8,220 nt of DNA from 2-02-FULL-62-14 sp035632555 (GCA_035632555.1 DASQGO010000097.1:1-8220), one strand, 5' to 3'; shown: positions 1 through 6,534, counted from the first letter of the stretch. Made by a program: numbers and translations. The notes: generated by a model from the letters alone, not told the origin.

Positions 1-2
1 TC

Positions 3-644
3 AGTCACGACAGACGGAACATTACTGATCAGGACCTAATTTCCGATATGCGCCGGGTTGCTCATACCTATCCCAATTCTCGCTTTACACAGACTGTTTA
101 TCGGCAGCATGGCAAATACAGTTTCAAGACAATAATTAATCGTTTTGGAACCTGGAACGCTGGAGTAGCGGCTGCCGATCTTGAAATTGTCCAAAAGAAG
201 AATATTTCTGAGCGCGAACTCTTTGAGGCGTTGAGTGAGCTTTGGATTCGGCTTGGCAGACAGCCGAAATACACAGAACTTTCCAAGCCGTTGTTTCCGT
301 ATTCGGCAAAGCCCTATGAGCAGCGCTTCGGATCTTGGCGCAAAGCACTCGAAGCCTTCGTGGCGTATGCCAACTCAGAAGAACTTGAAGATCTGCCTGC
401 GCACCATGAATCAAAGCATGCGTCTCCACTTCGCACACCCCGCTCGGTCAATCTCCGACTGAGATTCAAGGTTCTCGAGCGGGATCACTTCCGCTGCCGC
501 GCGTGTGGCGCATCTCCGGCGCTAAAGCCTGGTACACAATTTGAGATTGATCACATAATTCCCTGGTCAAAAGGTGGTGAGACGTGCTTAGACAATCTTC
601 AGGCGCTGTGCCTTTCTTGTAACCAAGGAAAGAGCAATATCTGA
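3..644 (+). CDS. HNH endonuclease with homing-endonuclease-associated repeats (5' partial)
   Basis: A likely DNA-cutting HNH nuclease of the homing-endonuclease-repeat type. The frame is open from base 3 with no stop. The first ATG (base 48) falls inside the first repeat, which already begins with ITDQDLISDMRR, so the true start probably lies upstream of the window. Repeat 1 ends at RFGTWN and repeat 2 (ISERELFEAL to RFGSWRKALEAF) is a second copy; such repeats are thought to bind DNA. The HNH domain is at the C-terminus: a CxxC at 495-506, the catalytic Asp-His pair at 549-554 (EIDHIIPWSKGG), Asn at 594 and a second CxxC at 609-620 followed by NQGK. Both zinc knuckles and the active-site residues look intact. 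The gene is more A+T-rich than everything to its right, which suggests acquisition by transfer. No partner gene is visible. The fold call is firm; the biological role (homing, defence or other) is unknown. Confidence 0.85.
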   Translation, partial: SHDRRNITDQDLISDMRRVAHTYPNSRFTQTVYRQHGKYSFKTIINRFGTWNAGVAAADLEIVQKKNISERELFEALSELWIRLGRQPKYTELSKPLFPYSAKPYEQRFGSWRKALEAFVAYANSEELEDLPAHHESKHASPLRTPRSVNLRLRFKVLERDHFRCRACGASPALKPGTQFEIDHIIPWSKGGETCLDNLQALCLSCNQGKSNI

Positions 645-719
645 TTGGGAGATAAGACGGGCACCAAAATTTGTAGGGTGAGCGCTATTGGCGTAGCCTG
701 TTGAACGTGGCGAAGCGTT

Positions 720-761
720 AAAGGCGACGGGCTTGTGAAGCGGCCTGTCGCCTTTCGTTTT
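720..761 (+). terminator. Intrinsic terminator
   Basis: A 13-bp stem pairs 720-732 with 743-755 (AAAGGCGAC against GTCGCCTTT, extended inward by one G-T and three G-C pairs). The loop has 10 bases, and CGTTTT follows at 756-761. The T-run is on the right side only, so it should stop rightward transcription, either from the HNH gene 75 bases upstream or from a small RNA starting between them. Confidence 0.7.
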
Positions 762-793
762 ATAAAGGGGATGGCGCGTCTGAAGCGACTTTA

Positions 794-929
794 CCGAAGA
801 AGCGGGGCACCCACCGAGGTTTTAGCGGGCAGGAAAGCTGGAACTGACCAAGGCACCGCGATCGTGAGATCGCGGCCGCGGGAATTCCAGAAGGCTTCCG
901 CACGCTAAAGCCCGGAAGGGTCGCTACGG
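794..929 (+). other. Long nested fold-back, candidate structured RNA
   Basis: Read inward, the paired segments are 794-796/927-929, 801-805/921-925, 810-812/918-920, 814-816/913-915, 818-827/903-912, 832-835/896-899, 837-838/894-895, 839-843/885-889 and 856-863/868-875. This is about 43 pairs, collinear and separated only by small bulges and internal loops. The apical 8-bp stem (CCGCGATC) carries a GTGA loop, which in RNA is a GNRA tetraloop on the + strand; the complementary strand would have the ordinary loop TCAC, so a + transcript is favoured. I did the pairing by eye without energy calculation. I do not recognise the family. It may be a non-coding RNA, a palindromic interspersed repeat, or a 3' stabiliser for the convergent operon. 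Confidence 0.5.
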
Positions 930-991
930 GAGGCATGGAAGCGAAACGGCGCGACTTCCCCGTTCGCCCTTCGTCAGCCGTCAATCTTCTG

Positions 992-1408
992 CTAGGGCTT
1001 CTCAGTGGAGGACTGCTCGGACGGCGCTTTGTGCTTGAGCGCGCGGCCCTTGTCGGGTGTCGGATCAGTGATCAGTCCGTAGGTCTGCCGTCCTTCGTGG
1101 TTCCCCGGCAGGTACTCGGTGATCGGCATGCCGTCCTCCCGCACGAACAGCAGGCAGTGGCAGTATTTGTAGATCTGCATCTCGTCGCAGGCGCAGATCC
1201 AGCGGCGCAGCTTCGCTTCTTCCTTCTTGTCCTTATAAAAGTTGCACGGACAGAGCGGCTTGCCCAATTCGTCCACGTGCGCGGCCAGGCCCTTCACGAC
1301 CGCTTCGGTCACGGCCTGATTGGGATGCATGGTCGTGCCGCTCTTCTCGGCGAAGCCTTTCACGTATTTCCACATCTTGTCGAGGCTTTCTTTGCGCGGC
1401 TCGGCCAT
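992..1408 (-). CDS. ftrB: Ferredoxin-thioredoxin reductase, catalytic (beta) chain
   Basis: This cytoplasmic enzyme passes electrons from ferredoxin through a [4Fe-4S] cluster and a neighbouring disulfide to thioredoxin. The 138-residue protein has the family signature with exact spacing: CPC (53-55), 16 residues, CAC (72-74), 8 residues, CHC (83-85). By analogy with plant and cyanobacterial enzymes, C53, C72, C74 and C83 bind the cluster, C55 and C85 form the redox disulfide, and H84 is the conserved active-site His. The last 25 or so residues are a polar tail beyond the core. The start at 1408 lies 12 bases after the PilZ stop, with a weak GGGA 7 bases upstream. The variable (alpha) subunit found in photosynthetic organisms is absent from this window, as expected for non-photosynthetic homologues. 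It is the last gene of the leftward operon. Symbol usage varies (ftrB or ftrC); the function call is strong. Confidence 0.92.
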   Translation of the reverse strand: MAEPRKESLDKMWKYVKGFAEKSGTTMHPNQAVTEAVVKGLAAHVDELGKPLCPCNFYKDKKEEAKLRRWICACDEMQIYKYCHCLLFVREDGMPITEYLPGNHEGRQTYGLITDPTPDKGRALKHKAPSEQSSTEKP

Positions 1409-1420
1409 GTCGTTTCCCGG

Positions 1421-1900
1421 TTATGCTTTGGCGCTGCTCTGGGTGCCTAGAAAGACCCGGAGCCGCTCGCGTTGCGAGGCCTGGATGTCGACGAATTCCA
1501 GGCCGAAGGTATCCGTCTTGTCCCACCGCACAAGACCCCGCTCGATTTTGAGCGGCCGCGGGTAGTCGGGGAGGAACAGCTCGGCTTTCAGAGTGGCGCC
1601 CACGTCCGGGACGGTCTGGCACTGGATTTTACATCCCGTCTTGGACAGGTCGTTGACAAGTCCCTCGCCCTCCAGGGCGCCGCCCGAAAAAAAGACCCGG
1701 CAGCTCAGCTTGAGGCGGGTTGCGATGCGGGGTTTCTGGGGAGGATGCTGCTGCAGTTCCTGCATCAGTTCCTGCCCCTCGCTTTTCGAGAGCCATCCCT
1801 TGCGCGCCAGCAGGCTCAGCAGGGCGGCGGCTTCCATTCTGTAGGAGGTCACCATCGCCTTGAGCGAGGTGAGGTCTCGTGGATCGATCAGTTCAGCCAT
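1421..1900 (-). CDS. PilZ domain protein (probable c-di-GMP receptor)
   Basis: A soluble 159-residue protein. Residues 1-52 look helical and have no recognised domain. Residues from about 57 to 150 form a PilZ domain with both c-di-GMP-binding motifs: RxxxR at R58 and R62 (RIATR), and DxSxxG at D84-S86-G89 (NDLSKTG). The domain closes with the typical GLEFVDI strand near 133-139. With both motifs intact, c-di-GMP binding is likely, but the output is unknown because there is no fused effector. The start at 1900 is supported by GAGGGTGA (1904-1911 on the minus strand). It sits 33 bases after the Rieske gene and 12 before the FTR gene, so all three are probably one transcript. A role in controlling its neighbours is inference. 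Confidence 0.88.
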   Translation of the reverse strand: MAELIDPRDLTSLKAMVTSYRMEAAALLSLLARKGWLSKSEGQELMQELQQHPPQKPRIATRLKLSCRVFFSGGALEGEGLVNDLSKTGCKIQCQTVPDVGATLKAELFLPDYPRPLKIERGLVRWDKTDTFGLEFVDIQASQRERLRVFLGTQSSAKA

Positions 1901-1933
1901 GGGTCACCCTCATGTATGAATAATGATGACTGT

Positions 1934-3004
1934 CTAGCTTCTCCAGCGGAGCGTCACCGGCCCCTGGAGCGGGTGCTCGAAATGTCCGCCGTTTTGTTGC
2001 GCGGCGAGGTGCGCCGCTTTCAGCTTGAAGTACCATTTGGCCGGCGTGTCCGCGTCGTCCAGCAACATCATGGGCGGCGCATGGCGCAGGCCGATGGCCT
2101 GGCGTTCCATCGCGTCCTTGTCCTGATTCAGAAACATGCGGGCGAAAGGACGGAGGAACAGGCTGACCGGCAGCCAGCGCAGGAAATTCCACGCGGCACA
2201 GAAATCGATCCGGCACCGATCGTCGGTGATCGGGGTGACGGTCGCGCGCGAGGAGAACCAGTAGCGGCCCGCCCGCACGAGTTCGTGTCGCAGGTTGGGG
2301 AGAATGAAATCGATCGTGGTCGTGAGCTCGCCGCCCGCCAGCCCCAGCAGTTTGTAGGGTGCGCTGTTTCGTGAAGGCGTGTGGGCCTGCATGCGGAACC
2401 CCCGGGGGATCGGCTCGAAGGTTTTGGCTTTTTCATGGATGCTCGCGCGGTGGCGCCACCAGACGCTCTGATGAACGAACGGTCCGTGGGCCGGATCCAT
2501 CAGGCCGACAATGCCGTTATCGATGGTGCAGGCGAGCGTGGTTGAAATGTGAAACAGCGTGTACCGGTCCGAGAAGACGGGCAGCGCCGGGACATCGGGC
2601 AGGGTGGCCGGCAGGCCCTTCGCATCGGGCAGATACACCCATACATACCCGTCCTGGTCGCGGGCCGGGTAACTCTCCACGCTGATCTTCTCCGGCGACA
2701 TCGGCGAGCTCTCGATGAGCGAGGGAATGGCGCGGCAGCGACCGTCCATGCCGAACTGCCAGCCGTGATAGCCGCACTCCACACGCTCGCCGTCGAAACA
2801 GCCGAAGGAGAGCGGCATCGCGCGGTGCGGGCAGACATCGCGCAACGCGGCTGCGCGGCCCTGCCGGTCACGGCAGACGAGCAGCGGGCGCCCCAGCAGC
2901 ATCTGGGCCTTCATGCGCCCCGCCGGGACTTCCGTCGATCGCAGCGCCGGATACCAGAAGCCCAGCAGCGGGGCGCCTGGCGCGGTTTTCGTCGCGGCAT
3001 CCAT
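1934..3004 (-). CDS. Rieske [2Fe-2S] non-heme iron oxygenase, PaO-like
   Basis: A 356-residue aromatic-ring-hydroxylating-type oxygenase alpha subunit. The Rieske cluster ligands are C58-P-H60 and C77-G-Y-H80 with the standard 16-residue spacing. The mononuclear iron site shows D170-P-A-H173 and H178 (DPAHGPFVH), and the third ligand is likely D295 or D297 in NQDKDAMERQ. This layout resembles the pheophorbide a oxygenase/Tic55-type branch more than classic dioxygenases, and no beta subunit is nearby. The substrate cannot be read from sequence. The reading frame extends upstream to 3091, but those residues do not look like family sequence; MDAATKTAPGAPLLGFWYPA at 3004 does, since the GFWYPA stretch is where homologues begin. 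No Shine-Dalgarno is well placed for 3004: the strong AAAGGAGGT lies about 25 bases upstream, so the start is less certain than the function. First gene of the leftward operon. Confidence 0.87.
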   Translation of the reverse strand: MDAATKTAPGAPLLGFWYPALRSTEVPAGRMKAQMLLGRPLLVCRDRQGRAAALRDVCPHRAMPLSFGCFDGERVECGYHGWQFGMDGRCRAIPSLIESSPMSPEKISVESYPARDQDGYVWVYLPDAKGLPATLPDVPALPVFSDRYTLFHISTTLACTIDNGIVGLMDPAHGPFVHQSVWWRHRASIHEKAKTFEPIPRGFRMQAHTPSRNSAPYKLLGLAGGELTTTIDFILPNLRHELVRAGRYWFSSRATVTPITDDRCRIDFCAAWNFLRWLPVSLFLRPFARMFLNQDKDAMERQAIGLRHAPPMMLLDDADTPAKWYFKLKAAHLAAQQNGGHFEHPLQGPVTLRWRS

Positions 3005-3016
3005 CAGGACCGATAG

Positions 3017-3045
3017 TTTACAAGCGTCGGGACCTCCTTTACAAT
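3017..3045 (+). promoter_or_regulatory. Sigma70-type promoter for the rightward operon
   Basis: The -35 box TTTACA (3017-3022) and the -10 box TACAAT (3040-3045) each match the consensus at five of six positions and are separated by exactly 17 bases. Transcription should begin near 3052, giving a leader of about 38 bases to the ATG at 3090. It lies within the leader of the divergent Rieske gene, so transcription in the two directions may interfere. Confidence 0.6.
3031..3040 (-). promoter_or_regulatory. Strong Shine-Dalgarno-like site in the Rieske leader
   Basis: On the minus strand this reads AAAGGAGGTC, close to the perfect anti-SD complement. It is too far (about 25 bases) from the chosen ATG at 3004. 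Nine bases after GGAGG comes TTG followed immediately by the stop TAA (3023-3018), a possible start-stop element. It partly overlaps the -10 box of the divergent promoter. It may be fortuitous. Confidence 0.35.
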
Positions 3046-3079
3046 CCGCACGTTCGCCAATCATGGAGAAATGCATAGT

Positions 3080-3083
3080 GGAG
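3080..3083 (+). promoter_or_regulatory. Ribosome binding site fixing the start of the VWA gene
   Basis: GGAG at 3080-3083 lies 6 bases before the ATG at 3090. The in-frame ATG at 3063 has no such site and would be only about 11 bases from the predicted transcription start, and the frame upstream to 2913 overlaps the Rieske gene. The site therefore supports 3090. Confidence 0.6.
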
Positions 3084-3089
3084 CAGAGC

Positions 3090-6000
3090 ATGCACGGGCA
3101 ACTGGCGGCGCGCTTGGCCCAGGGACTGGGGGAGGCCGCAGCGTTTCAGCTCGCTGATGAGATGGAACGCGCAGGCCGCGCCGCCGAGGTGCTGACGCTC
3201 TTGGATGAATTGCGCGCCGTATCGGTCAAGGCGGCGGCGGGTGCTGCCGAAGCGCTGCCGGAGCTGCAGCGGCGGAGCGGCCTGTCCGATGTCGTCGCGT
3301 GGCTTGATCTGGGCGTCGCGCTCGGCGGGTCCTCCGGCGCGGCGGCGTTGCGATATTTCAAGGACAGCCCGCTGGTGCTGGGGCTGTTGGATCCGGCGAT
3401 GCGCGGGGTTGCATTGTCGCTGGCGCTGGAACTGGCCGAGGACGATCCGAACGTCGCGCTGGAATTTTTCCGCCGCACGCCGGAGCTGCTGACGGTGCTG
3501 CCGGCATCCGATCTCCGTGCCTGGGCCGAAGCCTGCGCCGAATTGGCACGGGTGGAGTATGTGCTGGGGATCGAGTTTGTCCGCCAGGTGCCGGCCGTGG
3601 CGCAGGCGTTGCCGTTCGAGCTGATCCGTCCGTGGATCCGGTTCGGCATGAAACTCGTCACGCAGAACAGCCTGGGCAAGACGGATTACGTCGGCACGCT
3701 GGAGTTTTTCCGCACGAGTCCGGCGATTCTGGGCGACGTGGCCGGCCCGGTGCGCGCGGGCGTGGTCGATGTCGGCTCCATCGTGGCCGACCGGTCGCCC
3801 CAGCTCGCGATCGACTTTCTGGCCGAGTCGCCCGCGCTGCTACGGCGCCTGCCGTCCGTCGAATGGCAATTAAAAGTGATCCGCTATGCTCCGTTGGTGG
3901 CCGAGCGCGATGCGGAGGCCGCCGTCAACTACATGCGCCGGTGTCCGGAGATCATCGCGCTGCTGGGCGAGACGCCCGACACACCGGCCAAGTTCGAACA
4001 GTGGTTCAAGGGCGGGATGGAGGTGCTGGAATTCAGTATTGACGGGGGTCGGGCGTACTTTGCATTGGCCACGCAGAAGGCGCTGGCCTCGGTCGAGCAG
4101 GCGATGAGCGGCGTGCCGCTCCGCCAGATCGCGCGATCCTTGAAATTGTTTGCGCAGGGCCTCTGCGGCACGGACGTGGCGATCCAGTCGCTACCCGAGA
4201 CGCTGGAGCCGGGCAAGGAACCGCCGCGCGCGACAGTCAGCACCGATGGCCGGGCCATTTTTCTGCCATCGCTGCTGCGCCGCTATCCGACACGCGAGGA
4301 AAATATCCGTCTCTATACGGTGATGGCCGCCCATGAAGCGGGCCATCTGGAATTCGGAACCTACGATCTGTCGCTCGGCACGCTGGGCGACGTGATCGCA
4401 GCGGTCCGTGATCGCTACGGACGTGCAGGGCAAAGCCATCCGCGCACGTTGCAGGACGTGTTTTCGCTGTATCCGCAGCCCGGCGTGATCCGCGATCTCT
4501 GGACGGTATTGGAAGACGCGCGGGTGGAACATCGGCTCCGGCACGAGTATCCGGGCTTGAAGGCCGACCTGGCCCGGCAGGCGCAGGACGCCATCCGGAC
4601 GCACACACTGACGCAGGGCATGACAGTCCGCGAAATCGTCATTGATGCGCTGTTGCTGCTCTCCACCGCCGAGCCCGGCACATTTAAGATCCCCGACTCG
4701 ATTGCGGGCGTCGTTGATCGGGCCTGGGCGCAATGCCGTGAAATTTTGAAACCGGCCGCCACGGCGGCCGATGTCGTGCAGGTCGCGGACCGGGTCTATG
4801 TCCTGCTGGACGAACTGCTGACGCCCGTGACGATGCGGCAGCAGCCCGACGATCCGAAACAGGAACGGGAAACGGATCTCGGTGTCGGTCCGACCGCTTC
4901 CGAAACGCAGACGGATCAGTACAAGCCGGTTACCAACTGGGTCTATCGCGGCGCGATGAACCCGGACATCATCGGGACGAAACAGGGTGACGTCGGCGAA
5001 TCGGGACTCTCTCCGATGCCGGTGGGCACCGAAGGGTCGGGGATCACGGCGCCGAAGGTATCCGGCGGCACGCAGGAAGGGACAAGGCCGGCTCCAACCG
5101 CGTCGGGAGTGGGAGTGGCCGATCCGCGGCGCGGCTCCGGCATGACGCCGAATTCGGCAGCGGATCAATTGTTGAGCGTCGGTGACGACAGGCGTGGCGC
5201 GCATGCCGCCGCGCCGCCGTCCGAGCGGGTTTTTCTCTACGACGAGTGGGATGGCCTAATCCAGGATTACCGTTCACGCTGGTGCCGTGTCGTTGAACAG
5301 ACGGCGGCGGAGACCACGGCGGACTTTGCCGAACTCACGCTGGCCGCTCACGGGCCGGCCGTGCGCCTGCTGCGCCGCTATTTCGAGAGCATCCGCCCGC
5401 CCGGGCTGCGGCGCGTGCACGGGCAAAGCGACGGAGAAGAACTCGATCTCGACGCGCTGATCCGCCGCGCAGCCGATCATAAGGCGGGGGTGGAATCGTC
5501 CGACCGCATGTACATTCGGCGCGAAAAACGCGAGCGGGACGTGGCGGTGGCGTTCCTGGTGGATTTGAGCGGTTCGACCAGCCGACAACTGGAGACGGGC
5601 AGCCGGCGGGTGATCGATGTCGAGAAGGAAGGGCTGGTGCTGCTCTGCGAGGCGCTGGAGGCTGTCGGCGATCAATATGCCTTGTATGGCTATTCGGGCC
5701 GGGGTCGGTCGCAGGTGGATTTCGTCGTGATGAAGGAATTCGAGGAACGCGACCGGAACCTGCCGGCCCGCCGCATCGGGGCCGTGACGCCGCTGCACCA
5801 GAACCGGGATGGTGCCGCGATCCGCCACGCGACGGCCAAGCTGCTGGCGCGTGATGCCCGGATCAAGCTGCTGGTGCTATTGAGCGACGGCAAACCTCTG
5901 GACGACGGGTATGCGGACGAGTATGCACTGGAGGACACGAAGCGGGCGCTGCGCGAGGCGCGCATGGCCGGCGTGGATCCTTTTTGCATCACGGTGGACC

Positions 6001-6116
6001 GGAACGCCGACGAGTATCTGAAACGCATGTACGGCGACGTGAACTTCCTGGTTATCGACCGGGTCGCGGCCCTGCCGGAGCGACTGCCGCGGGTGTACCA
6101 ACGCCTCACCACGTGA
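3090..6116 (+). CDS. NorD/CbbO-like VWA protein with N-terminal helical repeats
   Basis: A large soluble protein (1008 residues) of the NorD/CbbO kind. These act with MoxR-type AAA+ ATPases (NorQ/CbbQ) to activate or insert metal into target enzymes. Residues about 85-330 carry at least six helical repeats with the pattern aromatic-(F/x)-x-x-(S/T/x)-P-x-(L/I)-L, anchored near residues 90, 127, 163, 207, 243 and 281, about 37 residues apart. Next come HEAGH (415-419) and an ED pair (475-476, LEDARVEHRL), which resemble a metallopeptidase zinc site. Residues about 600-710 are a low-complexity Gly/Pro/Thr linker. YDEWD (717-721) followed by DYRSRWC is a NorD-family hallmark. The C-terminal VWA domain has a full MIDAS: D825-L-S827-G-S829, T900 and D933-G. 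No norQ/cbbQ, norBC or RuBisCO gene is in the window, so the client is unknown. It is longer than typical NorD (about 600-650 residues) because of the repeat region. It is the first gene of the rightward operon. Confidence 0.85.
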   Translation: MHGQLAARLAQGLGEAAAFQLADEMERAGRAAEVLTLLDELRAVSVKAAAGAAEALPELQRRSGLSDVVAWLDLGVALGGSSGAAALRYFKDSPLVLGLLDPAMRGVALSLALELAEDDPNVALEFFRRTPELLTVLPASDLRAWAEACAELARVEYVLGIEFVRQVPAVAQALPFELIRPWIRFGMKLVTQNSLGKTDYVGTLEFFRTSPAILGDVAGPVRAGVVDVGSIVADRSPQLAIDFLAESPALLRRLPSVEWQLKVIRYAPLVAERDAEAAVNYMRRCPEIIALLGETPDTPAKFEQWFKGGMEVLEFSIDGGRAYFALATQKALASVEQAMSGVPLRQIARSLKLFAQGLCGTDVAIQSLPETLEPGKEPPRATVSTDGRAIFLPSLLRRYPTREENIRLYTVMAAHEAGHLEFGTYDLSLGTLGDVIAAVRDRYGRAGQSHPRTLQDVFSLYPQPGVIRDLWTVLEDARVEHRLRHEYPGLKADLARQAQDAIRTHTLTQGMTVREIVIDALLLLSTAEPGTFKIPDSIAGVVDRAWAQCREILKPAATAADVVQVADRVYVLLDELLTPVTMRQQPDDPKQERETDLGVGPTASETQTDQYKPVTNWVYRGAMNPDIIGTKQGDVGESGLSPMPVGTEGSGITAPKVSGGTQEGTRPAPTASGVGVADPRRGSGMTPNSAADQLLSVGDDRRGAHAAAPPSERVFLYDEWDGLIQDYRSRWCRVVEQTAAETTADFAELTLAAHGPAVRLLRRYFESIRPPGLRRVHGQSDGEELDLDALIRRAADHKAGVESSDRMYIRREKRERDVAVAFLVDLSGSTSRQLETGSRRVIDVEKEGLVLLCEALEAVGDQYALYGYSGRGRSQVDFVVMKEFEERDRNLPARRIGAVTPLHQNRDGAAIRHATAKLLARDARIKLLVLLSDGKPLDDGYADEYALEDTKRALREARMAGVDPFCITVDRNADEYLKRMYGDVNFLVIDRVAALPERLPRVYQRLTT

Positions 6117-6132
6117 GGCATTGCGTAGGTGT

Positions 6133-6534
6133 ATGACGACCAAACAGATCGTTCCCCCATGGCTCTATAAATTGTTCACCGGCCACCAGTATCCCTACGT
6201 GCGGCGGCTGGCGAAGTTTGCCAAGCCGGTGGTGCCGGGCGAGGATCGCAGCGAGCCAACCAAGGACGAGATCGATGTGAAGTTCCGGGAGGTGTTTCCC
6301 CGCTGCTGGGTGAAGATTCTGCAGGAAGTGAAAGAGGGAATGATTGTCACGTTCCACGAGTTGGGGCAGTATGAGGCGGGCGCGTACCAGGAGTTGATCG
6401 ATACGCCGGAGGATTTTCTGGCGAAGACGTACGGGAAGAAAAAAATCAAAGTGAATTTCTACGACGGCGAGAATTTCGTGTGCACGATCAATTTCAAGGT
6501 GGCCGGCTGGACTGGGCATGAAGAGGGACACTGA
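6133..6534 (+). CDS. Conserved-looking protein of unknown function
   Basis: I do not recognise this 133-residue protein. It has no signal peptide or membrane segment and looks like a compact alpha/beta cytoplasmic protein. An aromatic, basic N-terminus (residues 8-30, PPWLYKLFTGHQYPYVRRL) is followed by a mixed core with C58 and C117, a basic patch at 101-106 (GKKKIK) and a C-terminus ending GHEEGH. The start is uncertain. ATG at 6133 is chosen because TTG at 6121 has GAGG only 2 bases upstream; for 6133 the nearest GAGG is 14 bases away and AGG (6127-6129) is very close, so translation may be coupled to the VWA gene, which stops 16 bases earlier. Its stop is 1 base before the mdh start. Its position between the VWA protein and mdh, with tight spacing and codon use like its neighbours, makes it a real gene. 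Confidence 0.75.
   Translation: MTTKQIVPPWLYKLFTGHQYPYVRRLAKFAKPVVPGEDRSEPTKDEIDVKFREVFPRCWVKILQEVKEGMIVTFHELGQYEAGAYQELIDTPEDFLAKTYGKKKIKVNFYDGENFVCTINFKVAGWTGHEEGH

Larger units (their letters stand above)
645..991. other. Hairpin-rich intergenic region, no credible protein gene
   Basis: These 347 bases separate the rightward HNH gene from the end of the leftward Rieske-PilZ-FTR operon. I see no convincing coding sequence. The region contains a small hairpin at 684-697 (GCTAT/GTAGC, 4-base loop), another at 704-719 (AACG/CGTT), an intrinsic terminator (720-761), a long fold-back (794-929) and a short GGAAG/CTTCC hairpin (937-941 with 955-959). The hexamer GAAGCG occurs five times in the same orientation, at 712, 737, 782, 799 and 938. 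No tRNA, CRISPR repeat or transposase is visible. It could be one structured RNA, a remnant of a mobile element, or the 3' ends of two convergent transcripts. Confidence 0.6.

Noticed and set aside
645..960. HEARO/OMEGA RNA of an IscB-type system
   Set aside because: The HNH protein lacks the RuvC and bridge-helix parts of IscB, and the hairpin region lies downstream, not upstream, of the gene.
645..960. Group II intron or integron attC site
   Set aside because: No domain V-like hairpin, reverse transcriptase or attC core sites (RYYYAAC/GTTRRRY) could be found.
760..984. A 74-residue open frame on the minus strand
   Set aside because: It coincides with the long fold-back, so base pairing explains the sequence better. 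It has no convincing family resemblance and its composition is Arg/Pro/Ser-rich. A small gene is not fully excluded.
1472..2374. A 300-residue open frame on the plus strand
   Set aside because: It is antisense to the PilZ and Rieske genes, both of which have clear motifs, and shows no recognisable domain itself.
2913..3089. N-terminal extension of the VWA gene
   Set aside because: It overlaps the Rieske coding sequence and precedes the predicted promoter start. The ATG at 3090 has a well-placed GGAG and the extension has no family-like sequence.
4191..5204. A 337-residue open frame on the minus strand
   Set aside because: It lies opposite the well-supported VWA gene, has an Arg/His-rich composition typical of antisense frames in GC-rich DNA, and shows no domain.
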